Assembly: GCA_001418405.1 (NCBI GenBank)
Contig: LIQL01000026.1
Coordinates: forward strand, 1 to 45,429
Source: Streptomyces diastatochromogenes
GTDB lineage: Bacteria; Actinomycetota; Actinomycetes; Streptomycetales; Streptomycetaceae
Direction: 5' to 3'
Length of the DNA stretch: 45,429 bases
Positions 1-7,933 of this stretch are shown in pieces. The notes under the pieces were generated by a model. That model did not search any database, was not told where the DNA came from, and saw only the letters and a program-made list of their open reading frames with translations. Position numbers and translations under genes: made by a program. Numbering within the stretch: the first letter of the stretch is position 1; each line of letters starts with the position of its first letter.

Positions 1-342
1 GGCTATGGCGGCTACGAGGTCCAACTCGGGCGTACCTCCCAGTTCCTCTTCAGCTATCGGAACTTCTTGCGGCAGCCTGGTCGAAAGCTGAGGTTGACCG
101 CCTCGGAGTGCCCGTCCTGTCCGGGGTGCCAGTACGACGATGTCGCGGTGGTCAGGGACGGGCTGGAGCATGTGGTGGGCATGCTCCCGCTTCCGGCACG
201 TACCGAACTGCGACGACTACTTGCCGGCCTCGATGCGGAGTTCCGCCGCAGGACACTTCACGATCCTGATCCAAGCCATTGGCTGGACTGGAGTGGAAAG
301 CCGTATCCGTGGTGGCACCGACGGCTGTACGTGGGCGGATGA
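1..342 (+). CDS. hypothetical protein, 5' end outside window
   Basis: The reading frame is open from the first base and stops with TGA at 340-342, giving the last 113 residues of a protein whose start lies upstream. An internal TTG at 67 is possible, but the frame is coding-like before it, so I treat the gene as truncated by the window edge. The visible part holds a CPSCPGC cysteine cluster, a leucine-rich amphipathic stretch (LPARTELRRLLAGLDAEF) and a Trp/Pro-rich end (DWSGKPYPWWHRR). I do not recognise the family. The cysteines could bind a metal. Confidence 0.6.
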   Translation, partial: GYGGYEVQLGRTSQFLFSYRNFLRQPGRKLRLTASECPSCPGCQYDDVAVVRDGLEHVVGMLPLPARTELRRLLAGLDAEFRRRTLHDPDPSHWLDWSGKPYPWWHRRLYVGG

Positions 343-616
343 GGGCGAGGAGAGCTGAAGCGCGGACTGAGCGGATCGAGGCGGCTCTGAGTTTTCACAG
401 TTCAGGCGACGCTCTGTGACTGTGCGCCGCTGCCGACGAGAACGGCATTTCGGCTACGCCTCGCTGCCAGTGAGGAGCCCAAGAGCGGCCGCTCCGGTCG
501 GGCCTGGGCTCGCTGGCTCTCGGACCGCTGTTGTCCGGTCACCCGTCGGCTTCGTCGCGCCGCCGTTCCGGGGCGGTGTCCGGGTCGTCGTCGCCGGCTT
601 GGCTGTTCGCCGGAAC
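343..616. other. intergenic region, no supported gene
   Basis: Only low-quality Arg-rich frames are present. Apart from one copy of the dispersed 30-bp repeat I see nothing that looks coding or regulatory. Confidence 0.4.
515..544 (+). repeat. dispersed 30-bp repeat, copy 1
   Basis: This 30-bp stretch recurs at 13982-14011 with three mismatches. The core is TCGGACCGCTGT(T/C)GTCCGGTC. The core contains GACCG and CGGTC arms separated by 8 nt. Both copies lie in non-coding or decayed DNA, as expected of two remnants of the same lost element. Confidence 0.55.
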
Positions 617-1011
617 TTACCCGATGTTCAGGTGGCCTGCGGTCGCTCGTGGGGCGCGGCCGCGCCGCTGGCATTGCCCGGCCGCCGCTGGGTAGTTGAA
701 GCTGGCGGGACTGTCCGTCCGGAGGTCCGCCTCGGGCTTGAGGAAGACCGGCACGATCAGCCGCGCCACCTTCCCCTCGTCCGAAACCTGGTGCCGCCCA
801 GGGTAGTGATCTGCACGATTTGCACCGGTGAGGAGTGGGCGTCGGTGAACACCGCGCCGTCGACGCCGCGCTCGCTGCGGATGTCGACGCCTTTGCCCAA
901 CATCCGGCAGGAGAAAGGGATGTCGAGGGCGGTCACCCACCCTTCGGCCTCCTGGCTGTCCGGGAACCGGTCCAGTGCCACCCATCGGTGGGTTGTGCCT
1001 GCCGTGGACAC
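617..1011 (-). pseudogene. frameshifted hypothetical gene
   Basis: On the minus strand two frames together give one coherent protein. The first part, from GTG at 1011, contains DRFPDSQEAEGWVTALDIPF and VQITTLGGTRF. The second part continues with DEGKVARLIVPVFLKPEAD and ends at the stop at 617-619. The frame breaks near 785. Restoring one missing base in the CGG/GAC context joins GGTRF to RDEGKVARL. I do not recognise the family; the composition suggests a soluble alpha/beta protein. The break could be a sequencing error. It is divergent from the membrane gene at 1086, with a palindrome between them. Confidence 0.5.
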
Positions 1012-1035
1012 TCCTGCCCTTCCGCCGGGCGGAGT

Positions 1036-1051
1036 TGAGTACGGGTACTCA
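1036..1051. promoter_or_regulatory. perfect 16-bp palindrome, candidate operator
   Basis: TGAGTACGGGTACTCA has 7-bp perfect arms around GG. It lies 34 bp upstream of the membrane protein start and 24 bp from the divergent pseudogene start, where a shared operator or promoter element would be expected. Confidence 0.45.
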
Positions 1052-1085
1052 TGTACCTCACCGCCAGCTGCGGCACCCTGCACCC

Positions 1086-1484
1086 ATGACCGATGCCTTT
1101 CCAGCACCGGAACGACGACGCCCCTGGTCGCGCCGAACGCGCCTGGGTGTGGACCTCGCCCTCGCGATCCCGCTGTTCCTCTTGGAGACTGCGTGGCTCG
1201 TGGTGGACTGGATTTTCCGCTACGGCCTGGAGCTATGGGCTGCGCAAGGCGAACAGGCGCGGATCGACGTGGCCAGCCTCGCGCACACGGGTCGGGTACG
1301 GGTACTGCTGATCTCCGTACTGATCGTGGCAGTTCTCGCGGCAGTCTTCCGCGCCCGCTGGACGGTGATCGCACATCTGCTGGTGGCCCTCCTCGCGTAC
1401 GGATCGCTGACGGCTGCGCAGTACGACTGGGAGCGCAGGCACGCCCCGCCACCCGGGTGCGTCCGCTACAGCGCGAACTGCTGA
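1086..1484 (+). CDS. small membrane protein (DUF6234-like)
   Basis: A 132-residue protein starting at ATG 1086 (MTDAFPAPERRRPWSRR); the in-frame extension upstream looks non-coding. A short basic N-terminus is followed by three hydrophobic segments, around residues 20-42 (LALAIPLFLLETAWLVV), 70-88 (VLLISVLIVAVLAAVF) and 92-110 (VIAHLLVALLAYGSL). The C-terminal tail is short, with two cysteines. It resembles the small membrane proteins of unknown function common in Streptomyces; I associate it with DUF6234 from memory. The start has no strong Shine-Dalgarno. The upstream palindrome at 1036-1051 is the obvious control site. No function can be assigned. Confidence 0.65.
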   Translation: MTDAFPAPERRRPWSRRTRLGVDLALAIPLFLLETAWLVVDWIFRYGLELWAAQGEQARIDVASLAHTGRVRVLLISVLIVAVLAAVFRARWTVIAHLLVALLAYGSLTAAQYDWERRHAPPPGCVRYSANC

Positions 1485-2052
1485 AGCCACCGGGCGTGAA
1501 TCGAGCCGCGTTGCCATCTGACTGTGCGCTCCGTGAGCGCGCCGTGTGTGCGCACCACCCGAAGCACGTGGGTACATGGCGGCTGTCTGGTCCGCCGCCC
1601 CGGCCTGTGGTTCCGCGTGGGTGTGCCGCAGGCTTGTTCCCCCCGAAGGCGCCTATCCGTTGGCTCCGGTGCCCGCGTTCGCCGTGGTGCAGTTCCTGGA
1701 GCGGACAGTGGGCCTGCCCGGGCTGAGCCGGAGGACGGTGCTGCTTACCGACTCTCCGGTCGGTTCGGCGGTTTCCCTGGGCCCGACCCAAGGGGTGCGG
1801 GGGTTGTGGGTGTCGGTGTCGACGGTTGGACCGCTGACTGGCGTGCTGGACGGACTGGCCTCAGGGGCAGCCTGGTAACGGCACTGCCCTGAAACTCGCT
1901 ATTCGTTGATGCGTCAATAATTGCGCTGTGAGGCAGGTGCAAACGGAGCTATTAAGCGTTGTGTTCGCATGGCCTCTCGATCGTTGGATATGCATGCTGT
2001 TGTTCGTGGGGCCCGTGACATGCAACGCCTGTACTTCCGCGAAAGGGACGGC
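1485..2052. other. mostly non-coding; leader of the biosynthetic operon
   Basis: A frame at 1546-1878 (+) contains a plausible stretch (AVVQFLERTVGLPGLSRRTV) but no convincing start or family, so I do not call it. From about 1890 to 2000 the sequence is clearly less GC-rich, with runs such as TCAATAATTGCG and GAGCTATTAAGCG. This is where the promoter and leader of the downstream operon would be expected. I cannot place -35 and -10 boxes with confidence. Confidence 0.35.
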
Positions 2053-3060
2053 ATGGCCGCCAGTGCAACGCGTCGTCTGTATGAAGCTTTTCCCTTTCCT
2101 TCGCCCGGAGTGAACCGGCCGCTGATCGACGTCGTGGCAAACGAGTTGCCCCTGGTCGTCGAAGGCGGCCTGCGTGATGGCTGGTCGGTGCTGGACGCAG
2201 GGTGCGGCACCGGCCACACCATGATCGGCCTGGCCCGCGCCTATCCGAACGTGCACTTTGTGGGGCTGGAACCGTCCAACGCCTCACGCGGTATTGCACA
2301 GCGCCTGGCCGAGCGGCACGGCATCACGAATGTGGAGTTCGCCGACGGCGCGATGCCGGACGCCGTACTTGAGCGCCGTTTTGAATTCGTCTACAGCTTC
2401 GGTGTCGTCCATCACCTTCCAGATCCAAAGGCAGGGCTCAAGTGGCTTGGTGACCACCTGGCCGACCACGGACTACTGCATTTGTGGCTGTACAACGCCA
2501 TCGGCGAGGTCCAGCGCATGCGTGACCGCGAATTGGTCCGGTTGATGGCTGCAGATGAGGATAGCCATGGGCTCGACGTCGTCAGGGCTCTCGGGCTCTC
2601 TCTGTCACTCGACGCCTACGGCATGCCTGGTGCCTGGGCCGGCGCCGCGCTGGACCAGGACGAGCAGGACGTCTTCGACGCGGACGCCTACCTCAATCCC
2701 GTGGTGCACACCCTGCGGTTCGGCGACCTCCCCGAGCTGTTGGACGGCGTGACCGACTGGGTGGCGGCCGATCGCGTCTATGGGCCCGATGGCGCCCCGT
2801 ACCTGGACCTGAGCGGCACCGGTGAGTTTGCCGCGCAGGGTCCCGAGGTGCTGCGCCCCGAAGACCTCTTCGAAGATCCCGGGCTACGGACCCGGATCGG
2901 GGGCCTCGGCAACCTCGATCGGCTGCGGGCGGTGGAACTCGTCCAACGGCCCACCGGCTTCCGGGTGCTGGCCGGACGCGGCGGTTCCCTGCGCCGGTGT
3001 ACCCGGCGCGTCGCAGGAAATCTCCTGACCGGACCTGCCCGCGGGGCTCCGCTCCCCTGA
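2053..3060 (+). CDS. psmA: SAM-dependent methyltransferase, first gene of physostigmine-type cluster
   Basis: A 335-residue class I SAM methyltransferase. Motif I is VLDAGCGTG (46-54), the strand-2 acidic residue is in FVGLEPS (69-75), and the post-I region has FGVVHHLPDP. The N-terminal YEAFPFPSPG segment resembles a family of larger methyltransferases with an inserted C-terminal region. I chose ATG 2053 because AAAGGGA lies 5 nt upstream; longer frames back to TTG 1921 lack a good ribosome site. It heads eight co-directional genes. Physostigmine carries four methyl groups and the cluster has three methyltransferases, so this one probably performs one of the N- or C-methylations. The exact position is not readable from sequence. 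The letter A is assigned by gene order. Confidence 0.72.
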   Translation: MAASATRRLYEAFPFPSPGVNRPLIDVVANELPLVVEGGLRDGWSVLDAGCGTGHTMIGLARAYPNVHFVGLEPSNASRGIAQRLAERHGITNVEFADGAMPDAVLERRFEFVYSFGVVHHLPDPKAGLKWLGDHLADHGLLHLWLYNAIGEVQRMRDRELVRLMAADEDSHGLDVVRALGLSLSLDAYGMPGAWAGAALDQDEQDVFDADAYLNPVVHTLRFGDLPELLDGVTDWVAADRVYGPDGAPYLDLSGTGEFAAQGPEVLRPEDLFEDPGLRTRIGGLGNLDRLRAVELVQRPTGFRVLAGRGGSLRRCTRRVAGNLLTGPARGAPLP

Positions 3061-3149
3061 GCGCCAGGACTGTAGCTCGGCACAAGGCCGCATCCAGTGC
3101 GAAGCAGGGAACGTCCCCCGCGGCTCCCAAGGAAAGGTCCTTCACTTCC

Positions 3150-4079
3150 GTGCTCGACCCCCGTATCAAGGAATGCTTCCTCGACGGCCTCAACGCGGCC
3201 CCGCCTCCGGAAGCGATGACTCCCGCCGCACTGCGTACCGCGCTGGAAGGCATGCTCACCTTCTGCGCCCCGCCTCCCCCCATCGCCCAGGTCGTCGACG
3301 GCACGACCTCGAAAGCCGCCAGGGCGGTGCCGTTCCGGGTCTACCACCCGCAGCCGGGGACCCCCCTGCCGCTGGTCGTGTACTTCCACGGCGGCGGTTG
3401 GACAGCCGGCGGCATCGCGTTCATGGACCCGCCGTTGCGGGCCTTGGCGGTCGAGGCGGGCGTGGTGGTGCTCAGCGCGGGGTACCGGCTCGCGCCGGAG
3501 CATCCCTTCCCGGCCGGGCTGCACGACGCGCAGGCCGTCACCTCCTGGGCATTCGAAAACGCCGCCGCGCTCGGGGCCGACCCCGCGCGGTTCGCGATCG
3601 CCGGGGACAGCGCGGGCGCGGCCCTCGCGGCCGTCGTCGCGCTGGAAGCCCGCGGTTCGGCCGTCTCCATCGGCCACCAGCTCCTGATCAACCCGGCCGT
3701 CGACCCGCGCATGAACACCGCCTCGTACCGGGAGTTCGCCACGGGCTACCAGAACAGTGCGTCGATGATGAACCTGTGCTGGCGCACGTACCTGAACCGG
3801 CCCGACGGGCCGTTGGACGACGTGCCCTGGCAGGCCGCCCCCGTCTTCGCCCCTGACCTCTCCGGCCTACCGCCGGCCAGCGTCCTCACGGTCGAGTACG
3901 ACCCGCTGCGCGACGAGGGCGAGGCATTCGCCGCGCGGATGGCCACCGCCGGCGTGCCGACCACGTTCGTGTGCTGCCCGGGTCTCATCCACTGCGCACT
4001 CCACCTGGACGGCGTGGCCCCTCGCGCAGCCTCCCTACGTCAGCACGCGGCGCGGGCGCTGACCACCGCGTTCGCCTGA
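3150..4079 (+). CDS. psmB: HSL-family alpha/beta hydrolase, likely deacetylase
   Basis: A 309-residue hormone-sensitive-lipase-type hydrolase. The oxyanion motif HGGGW is at 80-84, nucleophile Ser154 in GDSAG, Asp251 in EYDPLRDEG and His281 in GLIHCA, so the triad is complete. GTG 3150 was chosen because GGAAAGG sits 12 nt upstream and the family N-terminus starts near here. The longer frame overlaps the previous gene. In this operon, beside a GNAT acetyltransferase, the natural role is removing a temporary N-acetyl group. This fits the acetylation/deacetylation cascade reported for physostigmine. Activity on an amide is inferred; the family also contains esterases. Confidence 0.72.
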   Translation: MLDPRIKECFLDGLNAAPPPEAMTPAALRTALEGMLTFCAPPPPIAQVVDGTTSKAARAVPFRVYHPQPGTPLPLVVYFHGGGWTAGGIAFMDPPLRALAVEAGVVVLSAGYRLAPEHPFPAGLHDAQAVTSWAFENAAALGADPARFAIAGDSAGAALAAVVALEARGSAVSIGHQLLINPAVDPRMNTASYREFATGYQNSASMMNLCWRTYLNRPDGPLDDVPWQAAPVFAPDLSGLPPASVLTVEYDPLRDEGEAFAARMATAGVPTTFVCCPGLIHCALHLDGVAPRAASLRQHAARALTTAFA

Positions 4080-4112
4080 CCCAGCCCCCGTTCCAGACAG
4101 AGAGGACCTCGC

Positions 4113-4898
4113 ATGGCAGACGACGCGCACGCCCCGATGTACGGGGCCATCGCTGAGATCTACGACCGACTGGACGACTGGATCGTCGCCACCTGGCACG
4201 AGCAGCCCGTCTCCGGGCGGGTGGCCTTCCTGCGCAAGCGCTGGGAGCAACGCGGCGGTGAGGTGCGGGACGTGCTGGATCTGTGCTGCGGCACCGGCAG
4301 CGTGCTGCACGAGCTCAAACAGGCCGGCTACGCGGTCACCGGGCTTGACCGGTCCCCGCAGATGCTCGGCCTCGCCAGACAGCGCCTCGGAGACGGAACC
4401 GCACTGATCCAGGCGCAACTGCCCGACATCCCGGTGCCCGACGCCGCCATGGACGCGGTGTGTTCCACCGGCGCGGCGCTGAGCTACACCCCCGGTGAGG
4501 CAGAGCTGACCCGGATCCTCCTGGCCGCGCACCGCGTCTTGCGCCCGGGCGGCGTCCTCGTCTTCGACGTCCTGTCCCGCCACATGATCACCGAACACGC
4601 GGGCCGGCACGTATGGGCCGCGGATCAGGGCGACTTCGCCTTCATCTGGGAGTTCACCAACCCCGACGAGAAGTACAGCGACGCCTTCTACACACAGTTC
4701 CTCCGGGAGGGCGGACCGACTTCCACCCGGTTTGTGCGTACCAGGGAGAAGCATCGGCTGTATGTCCTCGACCGCTCCCTGGTGCGCCGCAGCGCCGAGC
4801 AGGCCGGCTTCACCACGGCGGAGGTGCTCGACAACTACACCGACGCCCCCGCCCACGAGAGCACGCTCTACGACACCTGGGTCCTGACCCGTGCCTGA
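4113..4898 (+). CDS. psmC: SAM-dependent methyltransferase, sister of the next gene
   Basis: A 261-residue class I methyltransferase. Motif I is VLDLCCGTG (54-62), the ribose-binding acidic residue is Asp79 in VTGLDRSPQM, and motif III is RPGGVLVFDV. Start ATG 4113 has AGAGAGGA upstream. The conserved WAADxGDxAFIWxFT block and the DNYT...TWxLTR C-terminus are shared with the next gene, so the two arose by tandem duplication. N-methylation of the carbamate is a likely job for one of the pair. From memory of the psm work PsmC is the N-methylating one, but sequence alone does not settle this. It is 33 bp after the hydrolase and 15 bp before the sister gene. Confidence 0.72.
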   Translation: MADDAHAPMYGAIAEIYDRLDDWIVATWHEQPVSGRVAFLRKRWEQRGGEVRDVLDLCCGTGSVLHELKQAGYAVTGLDRSPQMLGLARQRLGDGTALIQAQLPDIPVPDAAMDAVCSTGAALSYTPGEAELTRILLAAHRVLRPGGVLVFDVLSRHMITEHAGRHVWAADQGDFAFIWEFTNPDEKYSDAFYTQFLREGGPTSTRFVRTREKHRLYVLDRSLVRRSAEQAGFTTAEVLDNYTDAPAHESTLYDTWVLTRA

Positions 4899-4913
4899 GG
4901 AGGTACACCGAGC

Positions 4914-5717
4914 ATGATGCAGGGACAGCCGCACCAGGATGCGGGCATGCCCGAGCCGTACGCCGCGACCGCCGACGTGTACGACCGGCTCGTCGCGTAC
5001 GCCATCGCCCAGTGGGGAGAGTCTCCCCGGCCGCGGATGGCCGACTTCATCGAGCAGGCATGGAAGGCTCGCGGGCAGCGCGTGCGCCGGGTGCTGGAGC
5101 TGTGTTGCGGCACCGGGCTGATGACCGAGGAACTGGTGCGGCGCGGTTACGAGGTGACCGCCGTCGACCGTTCCGAGACCATGTTGGCCCTGGCGAAGAA
5201 GCGGGTCGGCGGTGCAGCCGACTTCCGACAGATCGAACTCCCCGCCCCGCTGCCCGGCGACACGGACGCCGTGGTGTGCACCGCAGCCGCGTTCAACTAC
5301 CAGTCCAGCGCGCACTCGCTGGGAGAAACCCTGCACGCCGTGGCCACGGTGCTGCCGGCCGGTGCGACGTTCGTCTTCGACATCGAGACTGCCGCGCTCC
5401 TCAAGGGACACTGGGGCAACCGCATGTGGGCCGCCGACGAGGGCGACCTGGCGTTCATCTGGAACTTCACCAGTCAGCCGGACACCACCTACTGCGACGT
5501 GCACTACACCCAGTTCACGCGCTCCGAAGCGGGACCGGACACCTACACCGGCACCCGCGAGGTGCACCGGCTGTACGCCTTCGACCACGACACCGTCCGC
5601 GCCCAGGCACGCGCCGCCGGATTCGCACGGGCGGAAGTGTTCGACAACTACACCGAACGCCCCGCCACCGACGCCACCCACTACGAGACGTGGTTCCTCA
5701 CCCGGGACGAGAGCTGA
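4914..5717 (+). CDS. psmD: SAM-dependent methyltransferase, likely indole C3-methyltransferase
   Basis: A 267-residue class I methyltransferase. Motif I is LELCCGTG (61-68) and Asp85 lies in VTAVDRSETM. It shares the N-terminal YDRL helix, the WAADEGDLAFIWNFT block and the DNYTERPA...ETWFLTR tail with the preceding gene. AGGAGG at 4898-4903 lies 10 nt before ATG 4914. By order and family it corresponds to PsmD, known as the enzyme that methylates C3 of an N-acetylated tryptamine and triggers closure to the pyrroloindoline. The assignment to C3 rests on gene order and recalled literature, not on a visible diagnostic residue. It is followed after 3 bp by the carbamoyltransferase. Confidence 0.75.
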   Translation: MMQGQPHQDAGMPEPYAATADVYDRLVAYAIAQWGESPRPRMADFIEQAWKARGQRVRRVLELCCGTGLMTEELVRRGYEVTAVDRSETMLALAKKRVGGAADFRQIELPAPLPGDTDAVVCTAAAFNYQSSAHSLGETLHAVATVLPAGATFVFDIETAALLKGHWGNRMWAADEGDLAFIWNFTSQPDTTYCDVHYTQFTRSEAGPDTYTGTREVHRLYAFDHDTVRAQARAAGFARAEVFDNYTERPATDATHYETWFLTRDES

Positions 5718-5720
5718 GCC

Positions 5721-7388
5721 ATGCTTATCTGCGGACTGAAACTCACCCACGACGGTGGCCTGGCCGTCGTGGAAGGCGGCAGGCTCCTGTTCTCCGTGGA
5801 AATGGAGAAACTGGACAACAACCGGCGATTCCAACCGCTGGACCGTCTGGAGCTGGTGGAGGACGTCCTCGCCCGGGAAGGCGTCACCGGCGGCGACATC
5901 GACCGGTTCGTGGTGGACGGCTGGTTCGCCCCGCTGGGCCAGGACCAGCGACACCCGGCCTTGCACGTGACCCACCGAGGGCGCCCGGTCACCCTGCCGG
6001 TGGCTCCCTACGTGGATCAGCCCGGCGCGGACGTGCTCGCCCGACACACCTTCGCCGGCCTTCCACTCGGCTCCGCGACGCACACCTACAGCAGCTACCA
6101 CCACAGCACCCAGCACCTGATGGGCGCCTACGCCACCAGCCCCTTCGCCCAGCGAGGCCAGGACGCCCTGGTACTGGTGTGGGACGGCGGCATGGTTCCT
6201 GTCCTGTACCGGGTGCAGCCCGAACCCCTCCACGTGGTCCGACTGGGCGAGCTGTTCCCCTTGTACGGCAGCATCTTCGCGGACTTCTGCGCCGCACTCC
6301 CGCCGTTTCGCAGCACCACGGCACCGGCCGCGCCCGACCCGCAGCTCATGCCCCGCAACCTGGACGTGGCAGGTAAGGCCATGGCGTACGCCGGGCTCGG
6401 TACGGACGACCCGGACTTCGACGGGGTCCTCGCCGAGCACCTCGACGGCATGGACCTGTCCTTCACCATGGGGGACGACCTCGCCCGCGCCCTCACCGAA
6501 CGCCACAGCCCCCCATGGCCCGACGCCTCGGACGCCGATCTCATCGCCAGCCTCCAGGGCTACCTGGGCCGCAGGCTGCACGCCGCCCTCAGCGCCGCCA
6601 TGCGCGACGACGATCTGCCGCGCCGCCTGTGTCTGGCCGGTGGCTGCGCACTGAACATCAAATGGAACAGCCGGCTGCGCTCCTCCGGCCTGTTCGAGCA
6701 GGTATGGGTGCCGCCGTTCCCCAACGACTCCGGGGCCGCCCTGGGGGCCGCCACCGTGGAGTGGTCACGCACCGGCGCGCCGCCCGCCATGGACTGGTCC
6801 GTCTACCGGGGCCCCCAGCTCCAGCCGGCGGAGGGCGATCCGCCGGGCTGGACCTCCGCCCCCTGCGACATCGACGGACTGGCGCGCTTCCTCCACGACA
6901 GCGAACGGCCCGTCGTCGTCCTCACCGGGCGAGCGGAACTGGGACCACGGGCCCTGGGGCACCGCAGCATCTTCGCGCCGGCCACCGTCCCCGGCATGAA
7001 GGAGCACCTCAACCGCATCAAGGACCGCGAGGACTACCGTCCCGTCGCCCCGGTGTGCCTGGAACACCGCGCCCCGGAGCTGTTCTCCCCGGGCACCCCC
7101 GACCCCCACATGCTCTTCGACCATGACACCCGGGTCGGCTGGGAAGCCAAGGTACCCGCGGTCGTGCACCTGGACGGCACCGCACGTCTGCAGACCGTCA
7201 ACGACCGGGAGGCGCCCTTCGTCCACGAGCTGCTGACCGCCTACGAGAGGCTGTCCGGCATCCCGCTGCTCTGCAACACCAGTGCCAACCACAAGGGCCG
7301 CGGATTCTTCCCGGACGTCACCTCGGCCGCGGCGTGGGGACGCGTGCCGGCCATCTGGTCCGAAGGCCGCCTCTACCGCCGAGCATGA
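5721..7388 (+). CDS. psmE: carbamoyltransferase (NodU/CmcH/TobZ family)
   Basis: A 555-residue, near full-length member of the carbamoyltransferase family that moves carbamoyl from carbamoyl phosphate via carbamoyl-adenylate. The N-terminal Kae1-like ATPase part shows GLKLTHDGGLAVVEGG (5-20), the YHHSTQHLMGAY metal-binding region (around 125-136), VWDGG (around 153) and LAGGCALN (around 305). The C-terminal YrdC-like part has ELGPRALGHRSI (around 406-417) and CNTSAN near the end. The expected substrate is the 5-hydroxyl of serotonin, its N-acetyl derivative or a later phenol. This supplies the carbamate that is N-methylated to the pharmacophore of physostigmine. The stop overlaps the next gene's ATG (ATGA). 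Confidence 0.88.
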   Translation: MLICGLKLTHDGGLAVVEGGRLLFSVEMEKLDNNRRFQPLDRLELVEDVLAREGVTGGDIDRFVVDGWFAPLGQDQRHPALHVTHRGRPVTLPVAPYVDQPGADVLARHTFAGLPLGSATHTYSSYHHSTQHLMGAYATSPFAQRGQDALVLVWDGGMVPVLYRVQPEPLHVVRLGELFPLYGSIFADFCAALPPFRSTTAPAAPDPQLMPRNLDVAGKAMAYAGLGTDDPDFDGVLAEHLDGMDLSFTMGDDLARALTERHSPPWPDASDADLIASLQGYLGRRLHAALSAAMRDDDLPRRLCLAGGCALNIKWNSRLRSSGLFEQVWVPPFPNDSGAALGAATVEWSRTGAPPAMDWSVYRGPQLQPAEGDPPGWTSAPCDIDGLARFLHDSERPVVVLTGRAELGPRALGHRSIFAPATVPGMKEHLNRIKDREDYRPVAPVCLEHRAPELFSPGTPDPHMLFDHDTRVGWEAKVPAVVHLDGTARLQTVNDREAPFVHELLTAYERLSGIPLLCNTSANHKGRGFFPDVTSAAAWGRVPAIWSEGRLYRRA

Positions 7389-7933
7389 ACACCTTCCGGA
7401 CCGCGACGGCACGCGATCTCCCCGATGTCGCCGCCACCTTGACCGAGGCGTTCGCCGCCGACCCGCCGACCCAATGGGTCTTCCCGGACGGTGCCGCTGC
7501 GGTCTCCCGTTTCTTCTTCGGTGTCGCCGACCGTGCCCGCGAGGCCGGCGGGATCGTCGAACTACTCCCCGGCACCGCCGCGATGATCGCCCTACCCCCG
7601 CACGTACGACTACCCGACGCCCCAGCCTGCGGCCGACAGGCCGAGATGCAGCGCAGGCTGGGCGAACGCCGCCCCCGCACTCCGCACTACTACCTCCTCT
7701 TCTACGGCGTGCGCACCGCCCATCAGAGCTCCGGCCTGGGGGGACGGATGCTCTCCGACCTCATCTCCCTGGCCGACCGCGACCGCGTGGGCACCTACAC
7801 CGAGGCCAGCACCTGGCGCGGCGCCCGCCTGATGTTGCGTCACGGCTTCCACACCGCACAGCCGCTGCGGCTTCCCCACGGGCCACCCATGTTCCCCCTC
7901 TGGAGAGACCCGATCCATGACTACTGCGACTGA
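7385..7933 (+). CDS. psmF: GNAT N-acetyltransferase, likely acting on serotonin or its derivative
   Basis: A 182-residue GNAT protein starting at ATG 7385, which overlaps the carbamoyltransferase stop by 4 bp. The N-terminal RTATARDLPDVAATLTEAFA motif, the YLLFYGVRTAHQSSGLGG acetyl-CoA loop (around 95-115) and the EASTWRGARLMLRHGF C-terminal motif are typical of the single-domain acetyltransferase fold. In a serotonin-to-pyrroloindole pathway it would N-acetylate the ethylamine so that C3 methylation and ring closure can occur. Coupling to the carbamoyltransferase and a 17-bp overlap with the downstream heme-protein gene show it belongs to the operon. Substrate is inferred from context and from recalled work on PsmF. 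Confidence 0.8.
   Translation: MNTFRTATARDLPDVAATLTEAFAADPPTQWVFPDGAAAVSRFFFGVADRAREAGGIVELLPGTAAMIALPPHVRLPDAPACGRQAEMQRRLGERRPRTPHYYLLFYGVRTAHQSSGLGGRMLSDLISLADRDRVGTYTEASTWRGARLMLRHGFHTAQPLRLPHGPPMFPLWRDPIHDYCD

Noticed and set aside
757..1791. 344-codon minus-strand frame
   Set aside because: Only its 3' third is coding-like (used for the pseudogene at 617-1011). The rest is Arg/Pro-rich and antisense to the membrane protein.
4035..6581. 848-codon minus-strand open frame across the biosynthetic genes
   Set aside because: It is antisense to three well-supported enzymes with complete motifs. It is Val/Gly/His-rich with no domain, a usual shadow frame in high-GC DNA.
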